A DNA stretch of 64,000 nt, taken from AP-15 sp963832875 (GTDB lineage Bacteria > Pseudomonadota > Alphaproteobacteria > ATCC43930 > CGMCC-115725). The notes beneath the pieces were generated by a model that was not told the DNA's origin, ran no database searches, and was given only the letters and a program-made list of their open reading frames with translations. The stretch's first letter is position 1. Each line of letters begins with the position of its first letter. Below are positions 34,018 through 42,773 of this stretch, piece after piece. A program made the translations under genes and the position numbers. The stretch spans positions 248,001-312,000 of the forward strand of contig CAWHWB010000002.1 of the NCBI GenBank assembly GCA_963832875.1. Reading direction: 5' to 3'.

Positions 34018-34134
34018 GTCTGCGTTCCCTCTGAAAGCTGCCGGATCGGGGCCAGTTTAGCGGTTTCGGGGCACGCCGTCATCTCGCGCCGGCAGCCGGT
34101 CTCTGCTAAGGACTGCCGCGGCTTGGAAGGCGAG

Positions 34135-34956
34135 GTGTCGAGGGTGACTGGGAACGGGATCGCGCCGGAAGCGGCGCAAATCATCATCGACCGGGTCAGC
34201 CACGTCTACCGCCCGCCGCACGGCCGCCCGGTGACCGCCCTCGACAACGTCTCTCTCGTGGTGCGCGACCGCGAATTCGTGGCATTGCTCGGCCCTAGCG
34301 GCTGCGGCAAGAGCACCTTGCTCTATCTGGTCGGCGGTTTCCTGCCGGTCGAGCAGGGAACGGTCCGTGTCGAAGACCGGCCGGTCGACGGGCCAGGCCC
34401 GGACCGCGGCATCGTCTTTCAGCACTTTGCGCTGTTCCCGTGGAAGACGGTGCTGCAGAACGTACTCTACGGCCTCGAAAAGCAGCGCGTTCCGCGCGAG
34501 GAACGCATCCGGCGTGCCCGCGAACATATCGATCTGGTCGGGCTCGGCGGCTTCGAGGACAGCTATCCCTCGCAGCTTTCGGGCGGCATGAAGCAGCGCG
34601 CGGCGATCGCCCGCACACTCGCGATCGACCCGCGCATCCTCTTGATGGACGAGCCGTTCGGCGCGCTCGATGCGCAGACGCGCAGCCTGATGCAGGCCGA
34701 GCTGTTGCGGATCTGGCAGCGCTCGCGCAAGACCGTGATCTTCGTCACCCACGACGTGCAGGAGGCGGTGTTTCTCGCCGAGCGGATCGCGGTCATGTCG
34801 GCGCGTCCGGGGCGGATCAAGGAGGTCGTCGAGGCGCGCTTCGACAAGGAGGACCCCGGACTGTTCCGCAGCCGGCCGTTCGTCGAAATGGTCGACCATG
34901 TCTGGAACTTGGTGCGCGCCGAGGCGCTCCTGGCGCAGCAGGCGAACGCCGGGTGA
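34135..34956 (+). CDS. ABC importer ATPase, nitrate/sulfonate/taurine type
   Basis: A 273-residue ATPase. I choose GTG 34135, with GGAAGG just upstream; GTG 34144 is an alternative, and the long upstream open frame is antisense to the Lin0512 genes. Walker A GPSGCGKST (53-61), Q-loop FQHFALFPWK, signature LSGGMKQR, Walker B ILLMDEPFGALD and switch His in VTHDVQEA are all present. It is the SsuB/TauB/NrtD branch and should energise the two permeases encoded downstream. No ligand is implied by the ATPase itself. Confidence 0.93.
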   Translation: MSRVTGNGIAPEAAQIIIDRVSHVYRPPHGRPVTALDNVSLVVRDREFVALLGPSGCGKSTLLYLVGGFLPVEQGTVRVEDRPVDGPGPDRGIVFQHFALFPWKTVLQNVLYGLEKQRVPREERIRRAREHIDLVGLGGFEDSYPSQLSGGMKQRAAIARTLAIDPRILLMDEPFGALDAQTRSLMQAELLRIWQRSRKTVIFVTHDVQEAVFLAERIAVMSARPGRIKEVVEARFDKEDPGLFRSRPFVEMVDHVWNLVRAEALLAQQANAG

Positions 34957-35113
34957 GCCGGGTGGCCGTTTTCGGCATCGTGGCTATGGCTTGGCCCGAC
35001 CCTCGCCGGGTGGTCGCAAAGGGGTGGAACGCTCGACGCCGCGGGCTGTTTCAGCCGCGCGAGATACGGTAGTGATCTGCGCGAAGAGAGAGGAGACCTG
35101 CCGGAGGGAGGCG

Positions 35114-36154
35114 ATGCCGAAGAAAATCATCCTAGCCTTCGTCGCCGTGCTGATCGCCGGCGGCCTTGCTGTTGCGGGCACGCTGCCGGCCGCCGCGGCG
35201 ACGCCGGTGCCGATCCGCGTCGGCTGGGCGGAGACCCCCGGCCATCTCGCCCCGCTCATTGCGGTGCTCGCCAAGAAACATCCGGAAATCATGCCCAACA
35301 ATGGCAAGACCTACGATTTCGAGCCGATCCGCTTCCCCGGCAGCACGCCGCAGATCCAGGCCCTGGCGATCCACGAACTCGAAGTGGCGGCGTTCTCCGA
35401 CTCGGCCTTCGCGCTTGCCATCACCAATGCGCATCTCGATGTGCAGATCATCGCCGACGTGATCCAGACCGGCCACCAGGGCTATTTTCCAGGCGAGTAC
35501 GTGGTCGCCAAGGATGGCCCAATCAAAACCATCGCCGACGTCAAGGGTAAGCGGGTCGCCACCAACGCGATCGGCTCGGAAGCGGATTCGACAATGCGCG
35601 CGATGCTGCGCAAGCATGGCATCAAGGACGGCGACTTCACGACTGTCGAGGCCAACTTTGCCAATCAGCCGGCGATGCTGGAAGAAGGCAAGGTCGACAT
35701 GATCGAGCTGTTGCCGCAGTTCGCCCATGAACTGATGGCAACCGGCAAATACCGCATCCTGTTTACCGCTGCTCAAGTGAACGGCATCTCGGAAGCGGTC
35801 TTCTGGTGCGCGCGGGCCGATTTCATCGCCGCGCATCGTCCGGCAATGATCGACTTCCTGACCGATTACATGCGCGGGGTGCGCTGGTTTCTCGATCCGA
35901 AAAACCGCACCGAAGCGCTCGCCATCCTGGCCGGAGTGACGCACAAGCCGCTGAGCGATCTACAGTTCGCCTTCACCCCGCACGATTTCTACCGCTCGCC
36001 CGATTTGTTGCCCGATATCCCGGCGGTTCAGAACGAGATCGCTGAAGACGTGAAGCTCGGCGTGCTGCCCAAGGCCATCGTCGTCAGCCCCAAATACGTC
36101 GATCTGTCGCTGGTCAAAGCCGCGGCAAAGGAACTCGGCCTCCATGGCTCTTAA
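35114..36154 (+). CDS. ABC importer solute-binding protein (NMT1/SsuA-like)
   Basis: A 346-residue periplasmic binding protein. MPKKIILAFVAVLIAGGLAV ending TLPAAAA is the signal peptide, and GGAGG precedes ATG 35114. The mature part begins TPVPIRVGWAETPGHLAPLI and carries DVKGKRVATNAIGSEADSTM, the loop typical of the sulfonate/nitrate-type fold. The ligand is unknown; these proteins bind sulfonates, nitrate, thiamin precursors or aromatic acids. It overlaps the first permease gene by 11 bases. Confidence 0.9.
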   Translation: MPKKIILAFVAVLIAGGLAVAGTLPAAAATPVPIRVGWAETPGHLAPLIAVLAKKHPEIMPNNGKTYDFEPIRFPGSTPQIQALAIHELEVAAFSDSAFALAITNAHLDVQIIADVIQTGHQGYFPGEYVVAKDGPIKTIADVKGKRVATNAIGSEADSTMRAMLRKHGIKDGDFTTVEANFANQPAMLEEGKVDMIELLPQFAHELMATGKYRILFTAAQVNGISEAVFWCARADFIAAHRPAMIDFLTDYMRGVRWFLDPKNRTEALAILAGVTHKPLSDLQFAFTPHDFYRSPDLLPDIPAVQNEIAEDVKLGVLPKAIVVSPKYVDLSLVKAAAKELGLHGS

Positions 36155-36983
36155 TCCAGCCGAGCCCTCGGTCTCCGGCAGTGCCGAAACCCGCTATCGC
36201 GGTCCCGCGGGGGCGCGGCGGCCGCGCCGGCTCGCGCCGCTCCGGGCGGGGTTGTGGCGCTATACCCCGATCCTGCTGCTGGCGCTGGCCTGGGAAGCGA
36301 CGACCCGGCTGGGGCTGGTGTCGCCGTTGGAGATGCCCGCGCTCGACCAGGTGCTGACCGCCTGGTGGAGCTTGATGGCGAGCGGCGACCTCGTCAGCAA
36401 CGGCGCGATCTCGCTCGCCCGCGGCGGCGCCGGGCTCGGCCTGGCGATCGCCATCGGCGTCCCGCTCGGCGTGCTGATGGCTTGGTACAAGCCGGTCCGG
36501 ACCATCTTCAACCCATTGGTGCAGGCATTCTATCCGCTGCCCAAATCGGCGCTGATCCCGGTCACGGTGCTGTGGCTCGGGTTTGGCAGCGCCTCGAAGA
36601 TCGTGCTGATCTTCATCGGCTGCATGCTGCCGGTGACGTTGAGCGCGTTCAACGGGGCACGCGGCACCGAGCAGGTGCTGATGTGGTCGGCGCGGAGCCT
36701 CGGCGCCAGCCGCAGCGCGACCTTGCTCGAGGTGGTGTTGCCCAGCGCGTTGCCGGAAATCCTGGCCGGCATCCGCATCGCGCTCGCTTTTGCTTTTGTC
36801 CTGCTGGTGACGACTGAGCTGATCGCCGCCCGCGCCGGCTTCGGATACATGATCGGCTTTCTCGGCGACGGCGGGGTTTACGACGCGATGTTCGCGGTGG
36901 TGCTGACTGTGTCGTTCCTCGGCTTTGCCGCCGACCGTGGCTTTCTGCTGCTGATGCGGCGGCTGCTGCGTTGGCGCGAATGA
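36144..36983 (+). CDS. ABC importer permease 1
   Basis: A 279-residue membrane protein of the BPD_transp_1 fold (SsuC/TauC type). About six helices are seen, with an EAA-like coupling loop around RGTEQVLMWSARSLGASRSA followed by VVLPSALPEILAGIRIALAF. The start MALNPAEPSV overlaps the binding-protein gene, and its TGA overlaps the second permease ATG. Co-encoded with a different permease, it probably forms a heterodimeric channel. Confidence 0.9.
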   Translation: MALNPAEPSVSGSAETRYRGPAGARRPRRLAPLRAGLWRYTPILLLALAWEATTRLGLVSPLEMPALDQVLTAWWSLMASGDLVSNGAISLARGGAGLGLAIAIGVPLGVLMAWYKPVRTIFNPLVQAFYPLPKSALIPVTVLWLGFGSASKIVLIFIGCMLPVTLSAFNGARGTEQVLMWSARSLGASRSATLLEVVLPSALPEILAGIRIALAFAFVLLVTTELIAARAGFGYMIGFLGDGGVYDAMFAVVLTVSFLGFAADRGFLLLMRRLLRWRE

Positions 36984-37828
36984 GCGAGACCGCCGACCCC
37001 GCCGCGACCTCGGCGAGCAAGGGCCGCTATCCGCGCTTGGCGATCGACGCGCTGCTCGGTCTCGGCCGCGGCGTCCGCAGCGGACTGACCTTGATCCTGG
37101 TGCTGGTCGCGTGGGAGGCCTATGCGCGCAGCGGTGCGATCAGCAGTTTCCTGCTGCCGCCGCTGTCGGTCGTGCTCGACCGCGTGTGGCAGGACGCGCT
37201 GTCGGGCGATCTCGTCTTCAATCTTGGCGCGACCCTCTACCGGGGACTTCTCGGTTTTTCCATCGCCGCTGCGGCGGGCGTCGCGGTAGGCATACTGATG
37301 TCGCGCAATTGGGTGATGCGCTGGTTTTTCGACCCGATTGTGTCGGTCGGCTTCCCAATGCCGAAGATCGCCTTTCTGCCGATCTTTATGCTGTGGTTCG
37401 GCCTTTACGACACCTCCAAGATCACGATGATCGCGGTCAGCGCGATCTTCCCGGTGATCACGGCGACGGTCGTCGCCACTCAAGGGGTCGACAAGGAATT
37501 GATGTGGTCGGCGCGCAGCCTCGGGGTCGGCGAACGCCGGCTATTGTGGGAGGTGGTCCTGCCCGCAGCTTTGCCCCAGATCATCACCGGCTTGCAGGTG
37601 GCGCTGCCGGTCTCGCTGATCGTCGCCATCGTGTGCGGGATGCTGATGGGCGGCACCGGGCTCGGTGCGGCGATGATCAACGCCTCGCGCTTTGCCGATT
37701 CGCCGGGGGTGTTCGCCGGCATCCTCGAGATCGCGGTCGCCGGGTTCTGCCTGGTCAAGGGCATGGCCGTGCTCCGGCGCCGCCTGCTGCGCTGGCATCA
37801 GGAGACGCAGGAGGTTGCGACCGTCTAG
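36980..37828 (+). CDS. ABC importer permease 2
   Basis: A 282-residue permease starting MSETADPAATSASKGRYPRL at the ATGA overlap with permease 1. The EAA-type loop is KELMWSARSLGVGERRLLWE followed by VVLPAALPQIITGLQVALPV. It is homologous to permease 1 but clearly diverged, so the importer is likely a heterodimer and not a duplicate copy. The order ATPase, binding protein, permease, permease makes a complete importer. Confidence 0.9.
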   Translation: MSETADPAATSASKGRYPRLAIDALLGLGRGVRSGLTLILVLVAWEAYARSGAISSFLLPPLSVVLDRVWQDALSGDLVFNLGATLYRGLLGFSIAAAAGVAVGILMSRNWVMRWFFDPIVSVGFPMPKIAFLPIFMLWFGLYDTSKITMIAVSAIFPVITATVVATQGVDKELMWSARSLGVGERRLLWEVVLPAALPQIITGLQVALPVSLIVAIVCGMLMGGTGLGAAMINASRFADSPGVFAGILEIAVAGFCLVKGMAVLRRRLLRWHQETQEVATV

Positions 37829-37887
37829 GCCGACGGCGGACCACGATCTCGATGATGCCGGCATGCGAATAAAGGAGGAAGCCGCAG

Positions 37888-38103
37888 ATGCGCCCGCAGT
37901 TTCTGACCCGTTCCCGCAAGCGAGTGATCGCGGTGGCGCTCGCCGTCATCGGAATTTCCATGTGGCTCGGCGCGGTGATGCTGCGCGTCACTCCACCGGA
38001 TGCCCGCGATGTGACCTTTCCTCACCTCGAAGCGCGGCTGCTCGGGATCGTTGCCGGCGGGGCGTCGGTCGCCGGCGGCATCGTCCTGCTCGCCGCGCTC
38101 TGA
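37888..38103 (+). CDS. Small membrane protein (71 aa)
   Basis: ATG 37888 has AAAGGAGG eight or nine bases upstream. The protein MRPQFLTRSRKRVIAVALAV has a basic N terminus, a first helix (VIAVALAVIGISMWLGAVML) and a second (LLGIVAGGASVAGGIVLLAAL), so a two-helix hairpin in the inner membrane. It may be cotranscribed with the importer, 59 bp upstream. No family is recognised. Confidence 0.6.
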   Translation: MRPQFLTRSRKRVIAVALAVIGISMWLGAVMLRVTPPDARDVTFPHLEARLLGIVAGGASVAGGIVLLAAL

Positions 38104-38227
38104 AGGCTGGCAGCGTACTAGGGGCGACCGCGCTCAGCTTGTCACATTCTTGCCAAGATACCTTTGACCAGTTGCCGTATTTGCCGTAATTGTGCCACAA
38201 GAGAAGACCCTTTCTTGAGAGGGATAA

Positions 38228-38737
38228 ATGCGGGAGGCGCGCTCATTTATTTTTGGCGCAATGCTGGCGACTGCCGGCTTCAGCTCAGTCTGCGATGCCG
38301 CTACCGAACCACAGGGTGGCTCCTATGTGGTTTCCGGTAGCGTCACCGCGGCCAACTCCGTAGGAGGAGCCACTTGCATCGCGAAGGGTAAGACGGTCCA
38401 AGGCTATTCTTATTTCCCTGGTCTCCAGGGAAAAGGGAAGAATTTTACAATCGTTATGCTCCCTACCACCTCGGAGCCGGGTATCGTATATACTTTTCCA
38501 CCGATGAACAGATTCAGCGGAAGCGTTTGGAGAGATACGCTTGTCTACCTGCTACCCTCGGCCGCAGCCACGCAGGACGCGGTTTTTTCGCTTGCATTCA
38601 CTGCGTACAACGCTTCCTCGTTTACGGTCACCTTGCAGACGAGGACAGGCTCACAAGGGTCGGGTCCTCTGAAATCAGCATGCACTTCCTCCTACCTCCT
38701 TCACTTTAAGGCAGGTTTGCCGACCAATCTCTTTTAG
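38228..38737 (+). CDS. Hypothetical secreted protein
   Basis: A 169-residue protein with a signal peptide (MREARSFIFGAMLATAGFSS to CDA). The mature part is Ser/Thr/Gly-rich with four Cys in total, beginning ATEPQGGSYVVSGSVTAANS. It has the look of a small beta-sandwich exported protein. Lower GC than its neighbours. GAGAGGGA lies just before the ATG. No function can be named. Confidence 0.55.
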   Translation: MREARSFIFGAMLATAGFSSVCDAATEPQGGSYVVSGSVTAANSVGGATCIAKGKTVQGYSYFPGLQGKGKNFTIVMLPTTSEPGIVYTFPPMNRFSGSVWRDTLVYLLPSAAATQDAVFSLAFTAYNASSFTVTLQTRTGSQGSGPLKSACTSSYLLHFKAGLPTNLF

Positions 38738-38934
38738 GAGCCGGGTCCAACGACCTCAGGTTGGGCCATCGCGATTCGCGGTGGCGCGGCTGATCCGCTC
38801 CCGCACCAAAGCGAGAATAACCCCGCGCTGCATTCGCGTGTTGATCGATGCTTTTGGAGTTTCGCCGCGCCGAACTATAATCGGCGGGCGGCCGGCGCAA
38901 CCAAGAACCGGCCGGGCCTCGCGGGAGGAAAGCC

Positions 38935-40266
38935 ATGACGACGGTTGGTACGGACGGCGGCGCGCTGTCCGAACTCGAGCATCGCCGGCAGCTCCGCCGC
39001 GCGGTCATCGCCAGCACCATCGGCACGACGATCGAGTGGTACGATTTCTTCATCTACGGCACGGTCACCGGATTGGTCTTTGCCAAGCTGTATTTTCCGG
39101 GGTCCAATCCCTTGACCGGCACCTTGCAGGCATTCGCGATTTACGCGGTCGGGTTTGTTGCGCGGCCGGTCGGGGCGGCGATCTTCGGCCATTATGGCGA
39201 CCGGATTGGACGCAAGGCGGCGCTGATCGCGACCTTGCTGCTGATGGGGCTGGCGACTTTCGCCGTGGCTTTTGTCCCTGGTTACGCGCGGATCGGCATC
39301 TGGGGTGCGGTGATCCTAACGATCCTGCGCACCCTGCAAGGGATCGGGGTCGGCGGCGAATGGGGCGGCTCGGTGCTGATGTCAATGGAGTGGGCGCGGA
39401 CCACCGCGCATCGCGGCTTCATCGCCTCGTGGCCGCAATGGGGCGTGCCGGCTGGGCTGTTTCTGGCCAATCTCGCGGTGCTGGCGTTCAGCGCAATCGC
39501 CGGCCCGCAGTTCGTGACCTGGGGCTGGCGGATCCCGTTCCTCCTCAGCATCGTCCTCGTGGGCATCGGCCTCTATATCCGGCTCGGTATCCTCGAGACC
39601 CCGGTGTTTGCGCGGCTGGTCGCCGAAGACCGGGTCGAACGGGTGCCGGTGCTCGAAGTGATCAGGCGCCAGCCGAAGCAGATCATCCTGACGGCGCTGC
39701 TGCGGATGGCCGAGCAGGCGCCGTTTTACATCTTCACGGCGTTCGTCTTTACTTACGGGACGACGATCCTGCACAGCTCGCGCGATCTGTTGCTGGTGGC
39801 CGTGCTGGTCGCCTCGGTTGTGTCGTTCTTTACCATCCCCTATGCCGGCTACCTATCGGACCGGATCGGCCGCAAGCGGATGTACCTGATCGGTGCGGCG
39901 ACGATGGGGGTATTCGGCTTCGTCTATTTCGCGCTGCTCGACACGATGGTCCCGGGCTGGATCTTTCTGGCGATCGTGTTGTCGCTGATCCCGCACGACA
40001 TGATGTACGGGCCGCAGGCGGCATTGATCGCCGAATGCTTCACCACGCGACTGCGCTACAGCGGCGCCTCGCTCGGCTATCAGCTGGCCTCGGTGATCGC
40101 CGGTGGCCCGGCCCCGCTGATCGCGACGGCATTGTTTGCGTCCTACAGATCGGGTTATGCGATTGCGATCTATATCGCGGTCTGCGCGGTCATCAGCCTG
40201 ATCTCTGCGGCGCTGGTGCCGGATTATACCAATCGCGACATTTCGGCGGAGTACGCCAATATCTGA
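38935..40266 (+). CDS. MFS transporter, metabolite:H+ symporter (MHS) family, copy 1
   Basis: A 443-residue twelve-helix transporter. The loop between helices 2 and 3 reads GHYGDRIGRKAALIATLLLM and the MHS-typical opening ASTIGTTIEWYDFFIYGTVT is present. GVGGEWGGSVLMSMEW is the other family hallmark. MHS members move shikimate, citrate, proline-betaine or similar organic acids with protons. GGGAGGAAAG precedes the ATG. It is about 65 percent similar by eye to the next gene, so a tandem duplicate. A convergent TauD-type gene follows copy 2. Confidence 0.92.
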   Translation: MTTVGTDGGALSELEHRRQLRRAVIASTIGTTIEWYDFFIYGTVTGLVFAKLYFPGSNPLTGTLQAFAIYAVGFVARPVGAAIFGHYGDRIGRKAALIATLLLMGLATFAVAFVPGYARIGIWGAVILTILRTLQGIGVGGEWGGSVLMSMEWARTTAHRGFIASWPQWGVPAGLFLANLAVLAFSAIAGPQFVTWGWRIPFLLSIVLVGIGLYIRLGILETPVFARLVAEDRVERVPVLEVIRRQPKQIILTALLRMAEQAPFYIFTAFVFTYGTTILHSSRDLLLVAVLVASVVSFFTIPYAGYLSDRIGRKRMYLIGAATMGVFGFVYFALLDTMVPGWIFLAIVLSLIPHDMMYGPQAALIAECFTTRLRYSGASLGYQLASVIAGGPAPLIATALFASYRSGYAIAIYIAVCAVISLISAALVPDYTNRDISAEYANI

Positions 40267-40425
40267 CTGGCCGCTCAGGTTTGCGCTGCATCAATGCGCT
40301 GGGCGCTTGGCAGATTCCCGGGCGGCTGATAGCCTTTTTTCACAGAAGAACCACTCCAAGCGCATTGCGCGCCGGGAGAAGAACAACGGGCGCCGACAAC
40401 CGCCCGGCAGGCAGGAGGGAACGAC

Positions 40426-41760
40426 ATGACGGCACCCGACATCTCGGCCATCAGTGGAATGAGCAGCGCGGAGCACGACAGGCAGTTGCGCCGGGCATTG
40501 CTCGCCAGCACGATCGGCACCCTGATCGAGTGGTACGACTTCCTGGTCTACGGCACTGTGACCGCGCTGGTTTTTGGCAAGCTGTTTTTTCCGCATGCGA
40601 GCCCGATCGTCGGCGTGCTCGAAGCGTTCAGCGTCTTCTTCATTGGCTTTGTCGGCCGGCCGATCGGAGCGGCGATCTTCGGCCATTGGGGCGACCGGAT
40701 CGGGCGCAAGGCCACCCTGATTGCTACCTTGCTGGTGACCGGGCTGGCGACGGTCGCCGTTGGTCTGGTCCCCGGCTACGCCAGCATCGGCATCGCCGCG
40801 CCGATCCTGCTGACGATTATTCGGCTAATCCAGGGGATCGGCGTCGGCGGCGAATGGGGCGGCTCGGTGCTGCTGGCGATGGAATGGGCAAAGACCAACA
40901 AGAATCGCGGCTTTCTGACGTCTTGGCCGCAATTCGGGGCGCCGGCCGGGTTTTTCCTCGCTAATCTGGCGGTGCTATTCTTCAGCTGGCTGTCAGGCGA
41001 TCAGTTCATCGTCTGGGGTTGGCGCATCCCGTTCTTCATCAGCATCATTATGGTCGGGATCGGGTTGTGGATCCGGCTCGGCATTCTTGAAACCCCGGTT
41101 TTCCAGAAGATCCTCGACGAGGAGCGCATCGAGCGGGTGCCGGTCCTCGAAGTGCTGAAGCGCCAGCCCAAGCAGGTTGCACTCTCGGCGCTGCTGCGCA
41201 TGCCGGAGCAGGCGCCGGGCTACATCGTTGGCGCTTTCATCTTCACCTACGGCACGCAGGTGCTCGGGGCGTCGCGCGATTTTCTGCTGATCGCCGTAAT
41301 CGTCCAGTGCTTTCTCGGCTTTCTCTGGGTCGTGTGCGCCGGAACTCTGTCGGACCGTGTCGGCCGCAAGAACATGTTCATGATCGGCTGCGTCTTTGTC
41401 GCGGTCTACGGCTTTATCTACTTCGGCCTGCTCAACACGAAGTCGCCGATCTTGATCTTTATCGCGGTCGCGACGTCGCTGCTGCCGGTCATGACCTGCT
41501 ACGGTCCGGAGGCGGCGCTGATCGCGGAGAGCTTCACGCCGCGGCTGCGCTACAGCGGCACCTCGCTCGGCTATCAGCTGGCCTCGGTCATTGCCGGCGG
41601 CCCGGCGCCGTTTATCGCGACAGCGCTGTATGCCGCCTTTCATTCGAGCTTGCCGATCGCGCTCTACATGGTCGGCTGCGCCGTGATCGGCATCGTCTCG
41701 ACGGCGCTCTTGACTGACTACACCAACAAGGACATCTCCGCCGAATACGAGCGGGTCTGA
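40426..41760 (+). CDS. MFS transporter, MHS family, copy 2
   Basis: A 444-residue paralogue of the previous gene with ASTIGTLIEWYDFLVYGTVT, GHWGDRIGRKATLIATLLVT and GVGGEWGGSVLLAMEW. Their C-terminal ends are nearly identical (YTNxDISAEY), which shows common descent; loop regions differ, so the substrates may too. The spacer between the copies (160 bp) contains its own ribosome site GGCAGGAGGG, so they can be expressed separately. Confidence 0.92.
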   Translation: MTAPDISAISGMSSAEHDRQLRRALLASTIGTLIEWYDFLVYGTVTALVFGKLFFPHASPIVGVLEAFSVFFIGFVGRPIGAAIFGHWGDRIGRKATLIATLLVTGLATVAVGLVPGYASIGIAAPILLTIIRLIQGIGVGGEWGGSVLLAMEWAKTNKNRGFLTSWPQFGAPAGFFLANLAVLFFSWLSGDQFIVWGWRIPFFISIIMVGIGLWIRLGILETPVFQKILDEERIERVPVLEVLKRQPKQVALSALLRMPEQAPGYIVGAFIFTYGTQVLGASRDFLLIAVIVQCFLGFLWVVCAGTLSDRVGRKNMFMIGCVFVAVYGFIYFGLLNTKSPILIFIAVATSLLPVMTCYGPEAALIAESFTPRLRYSGTSLGYQLASVIAGGPAPFIATALYAAFHSSLPIALYMVGCAVIGIVSTALLTDYTNKDISAEYERV

Positions 41761-41805
41761 CCAGTCCGCGGGGCGGGAACATCGGCACCGCCCCGCCATT
41801 TCCCC

Positions 41806-42696
41806 TCAAGCCGCTTCGTCGAGCGACGACCCGGTGTCGAGGGTGGTCGCCCGGCGCAGATCGCGCGGGAAACGGTCATCGTGCGGCCGGCCCCGATGCA
41901 TTGTCGAACGGTTGTCCCAGATCACCAGATCCCCCAACCGCCATTGATGGCTGTAGACGAATTCCGGCCGGGTCGCGAAGAGGTTGAGGTCGTAGAGCAG
42001 GATCCGGCCGTCGGCGACCGGCCAGCCCTCGATGTGCGAGGCGTGCGCGGAGAGATAGACTGTCTTGCGTCCCGATCCTGGATGCCGGCGCACCAGCCGC
42101 TGCCGCGACGGCGGATACTTCTCGCGTTCGCCGGGGGCGAATTCGGTAAAGCCGATCTGTCCCCGCGACCAGGTGATGTCGTGCACGGCGACAAGGCCGT
42201 CGATCGCGTCCCGCATCTCCTCCGACAGGGCGTCGTAGGCCGCGCGCATGTCGGCGAACTCGGTCTCGCCGCCGCCCAAGGCGCTGGCCGGCGGCACCGC
42301 CACCGCATGCAGCAAGCCCAAGACCACGGGCACCGGCATATAGGAGGCATCGGTGTGCCACAGCCGGTTGCCGAGGCTGTCGAGCCGCCGCCGGTCGTCT
42401 GCCCGGCGCAGATTGCCGTCCTCGTCGAGGTTCGAGATGTCGCCGATCTCCGGGTGGGCGAGCCGCCGCCGGCCGCCCTCAGCCGCGGCGCGGCCGATTT
42501 CGAGCGCGCCGAACCGGACCGCGAAATCGCGCAATTGCGTGTCGTCGAGATGCTGACCGCGAAACACCACGACCGCATATTCGTCGATCGCCTGCCAGAT
42601 CGCCTCGACCATCGCCGCATCGACCGGCCCGGCCAGATCGACGCCGCCGCCCTCGGCGGCAAAGAGCGGATGAAGCTGGCGCAATTCGAGCCCCAT
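41806..42696 (-). CDS. TauD/TfdA-family 2-oxoglutarate-dependent dioxygenase
   Basis: A 296-residue Fe(II)/2-oxoglutarate oxygenase. Iron ligands are His114 and Asp116 in LWHTDASYM and distal His267 in NRSTMHRGRPHD; the Arg that holds 2-oxoglutarate lies shortly after (DLRRATTLDT). Family members oxidise taurine, 2,4-D, alkyl sulfates and related acids. The WHTDASYMPVPVV context is closer to TfdA-like enzymes than to TauD, so a phenoxy or small acid substrate is an inference. It is convergent with the MHS symporter and divergent from the flavin oxidoreductase with 77 bp between. Confidence 0.9.
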   Translation of the reverse strand: MGLELRQLHPLFAAEGGGVDLAGPVDAAMVEAIWQAIDEYAVVVFRGQHLDDTQLRDFAVRFGALEIGRAAAEGGRRRLAHPEIGDISNLDEDGNLRRADDRRRLDSLGNRLWHTDASYMPVPVVLGLLHAVAVPPASALGGGETEFADMRAAYDALSEEMRDAIDGLVAVHDITWSRGQIGFTEFAPGEREKYPPSRQRLVRRHPGSGRKTVYLSAHASHIEGWPVADGRILLYDLNLFATRPEFVYSHQWRLGDLVIWDNRSTMHRGRPHDDRFPRDLRRATTLDTGSSLDEAA

Positions 42697-42773
42697 GCGA
42701 TATTCCCTCCGGCTACTGTAACCGCCGCAGGATCGCGCCGCGCATTGTCCGAAGTCAATCGAGCGAGAGGATC

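Noticed and set aside
33613..34134. N-terminal extension of the ABC ATPase
   Set aside because: It is antisense to the Lin0512 genes and the GTG at 34135 has a proper ribosome site.
38781..40964. 727-codon plus-strand open frame
   Set aside because: Out-of-frame shadow of the two MHS transporters.
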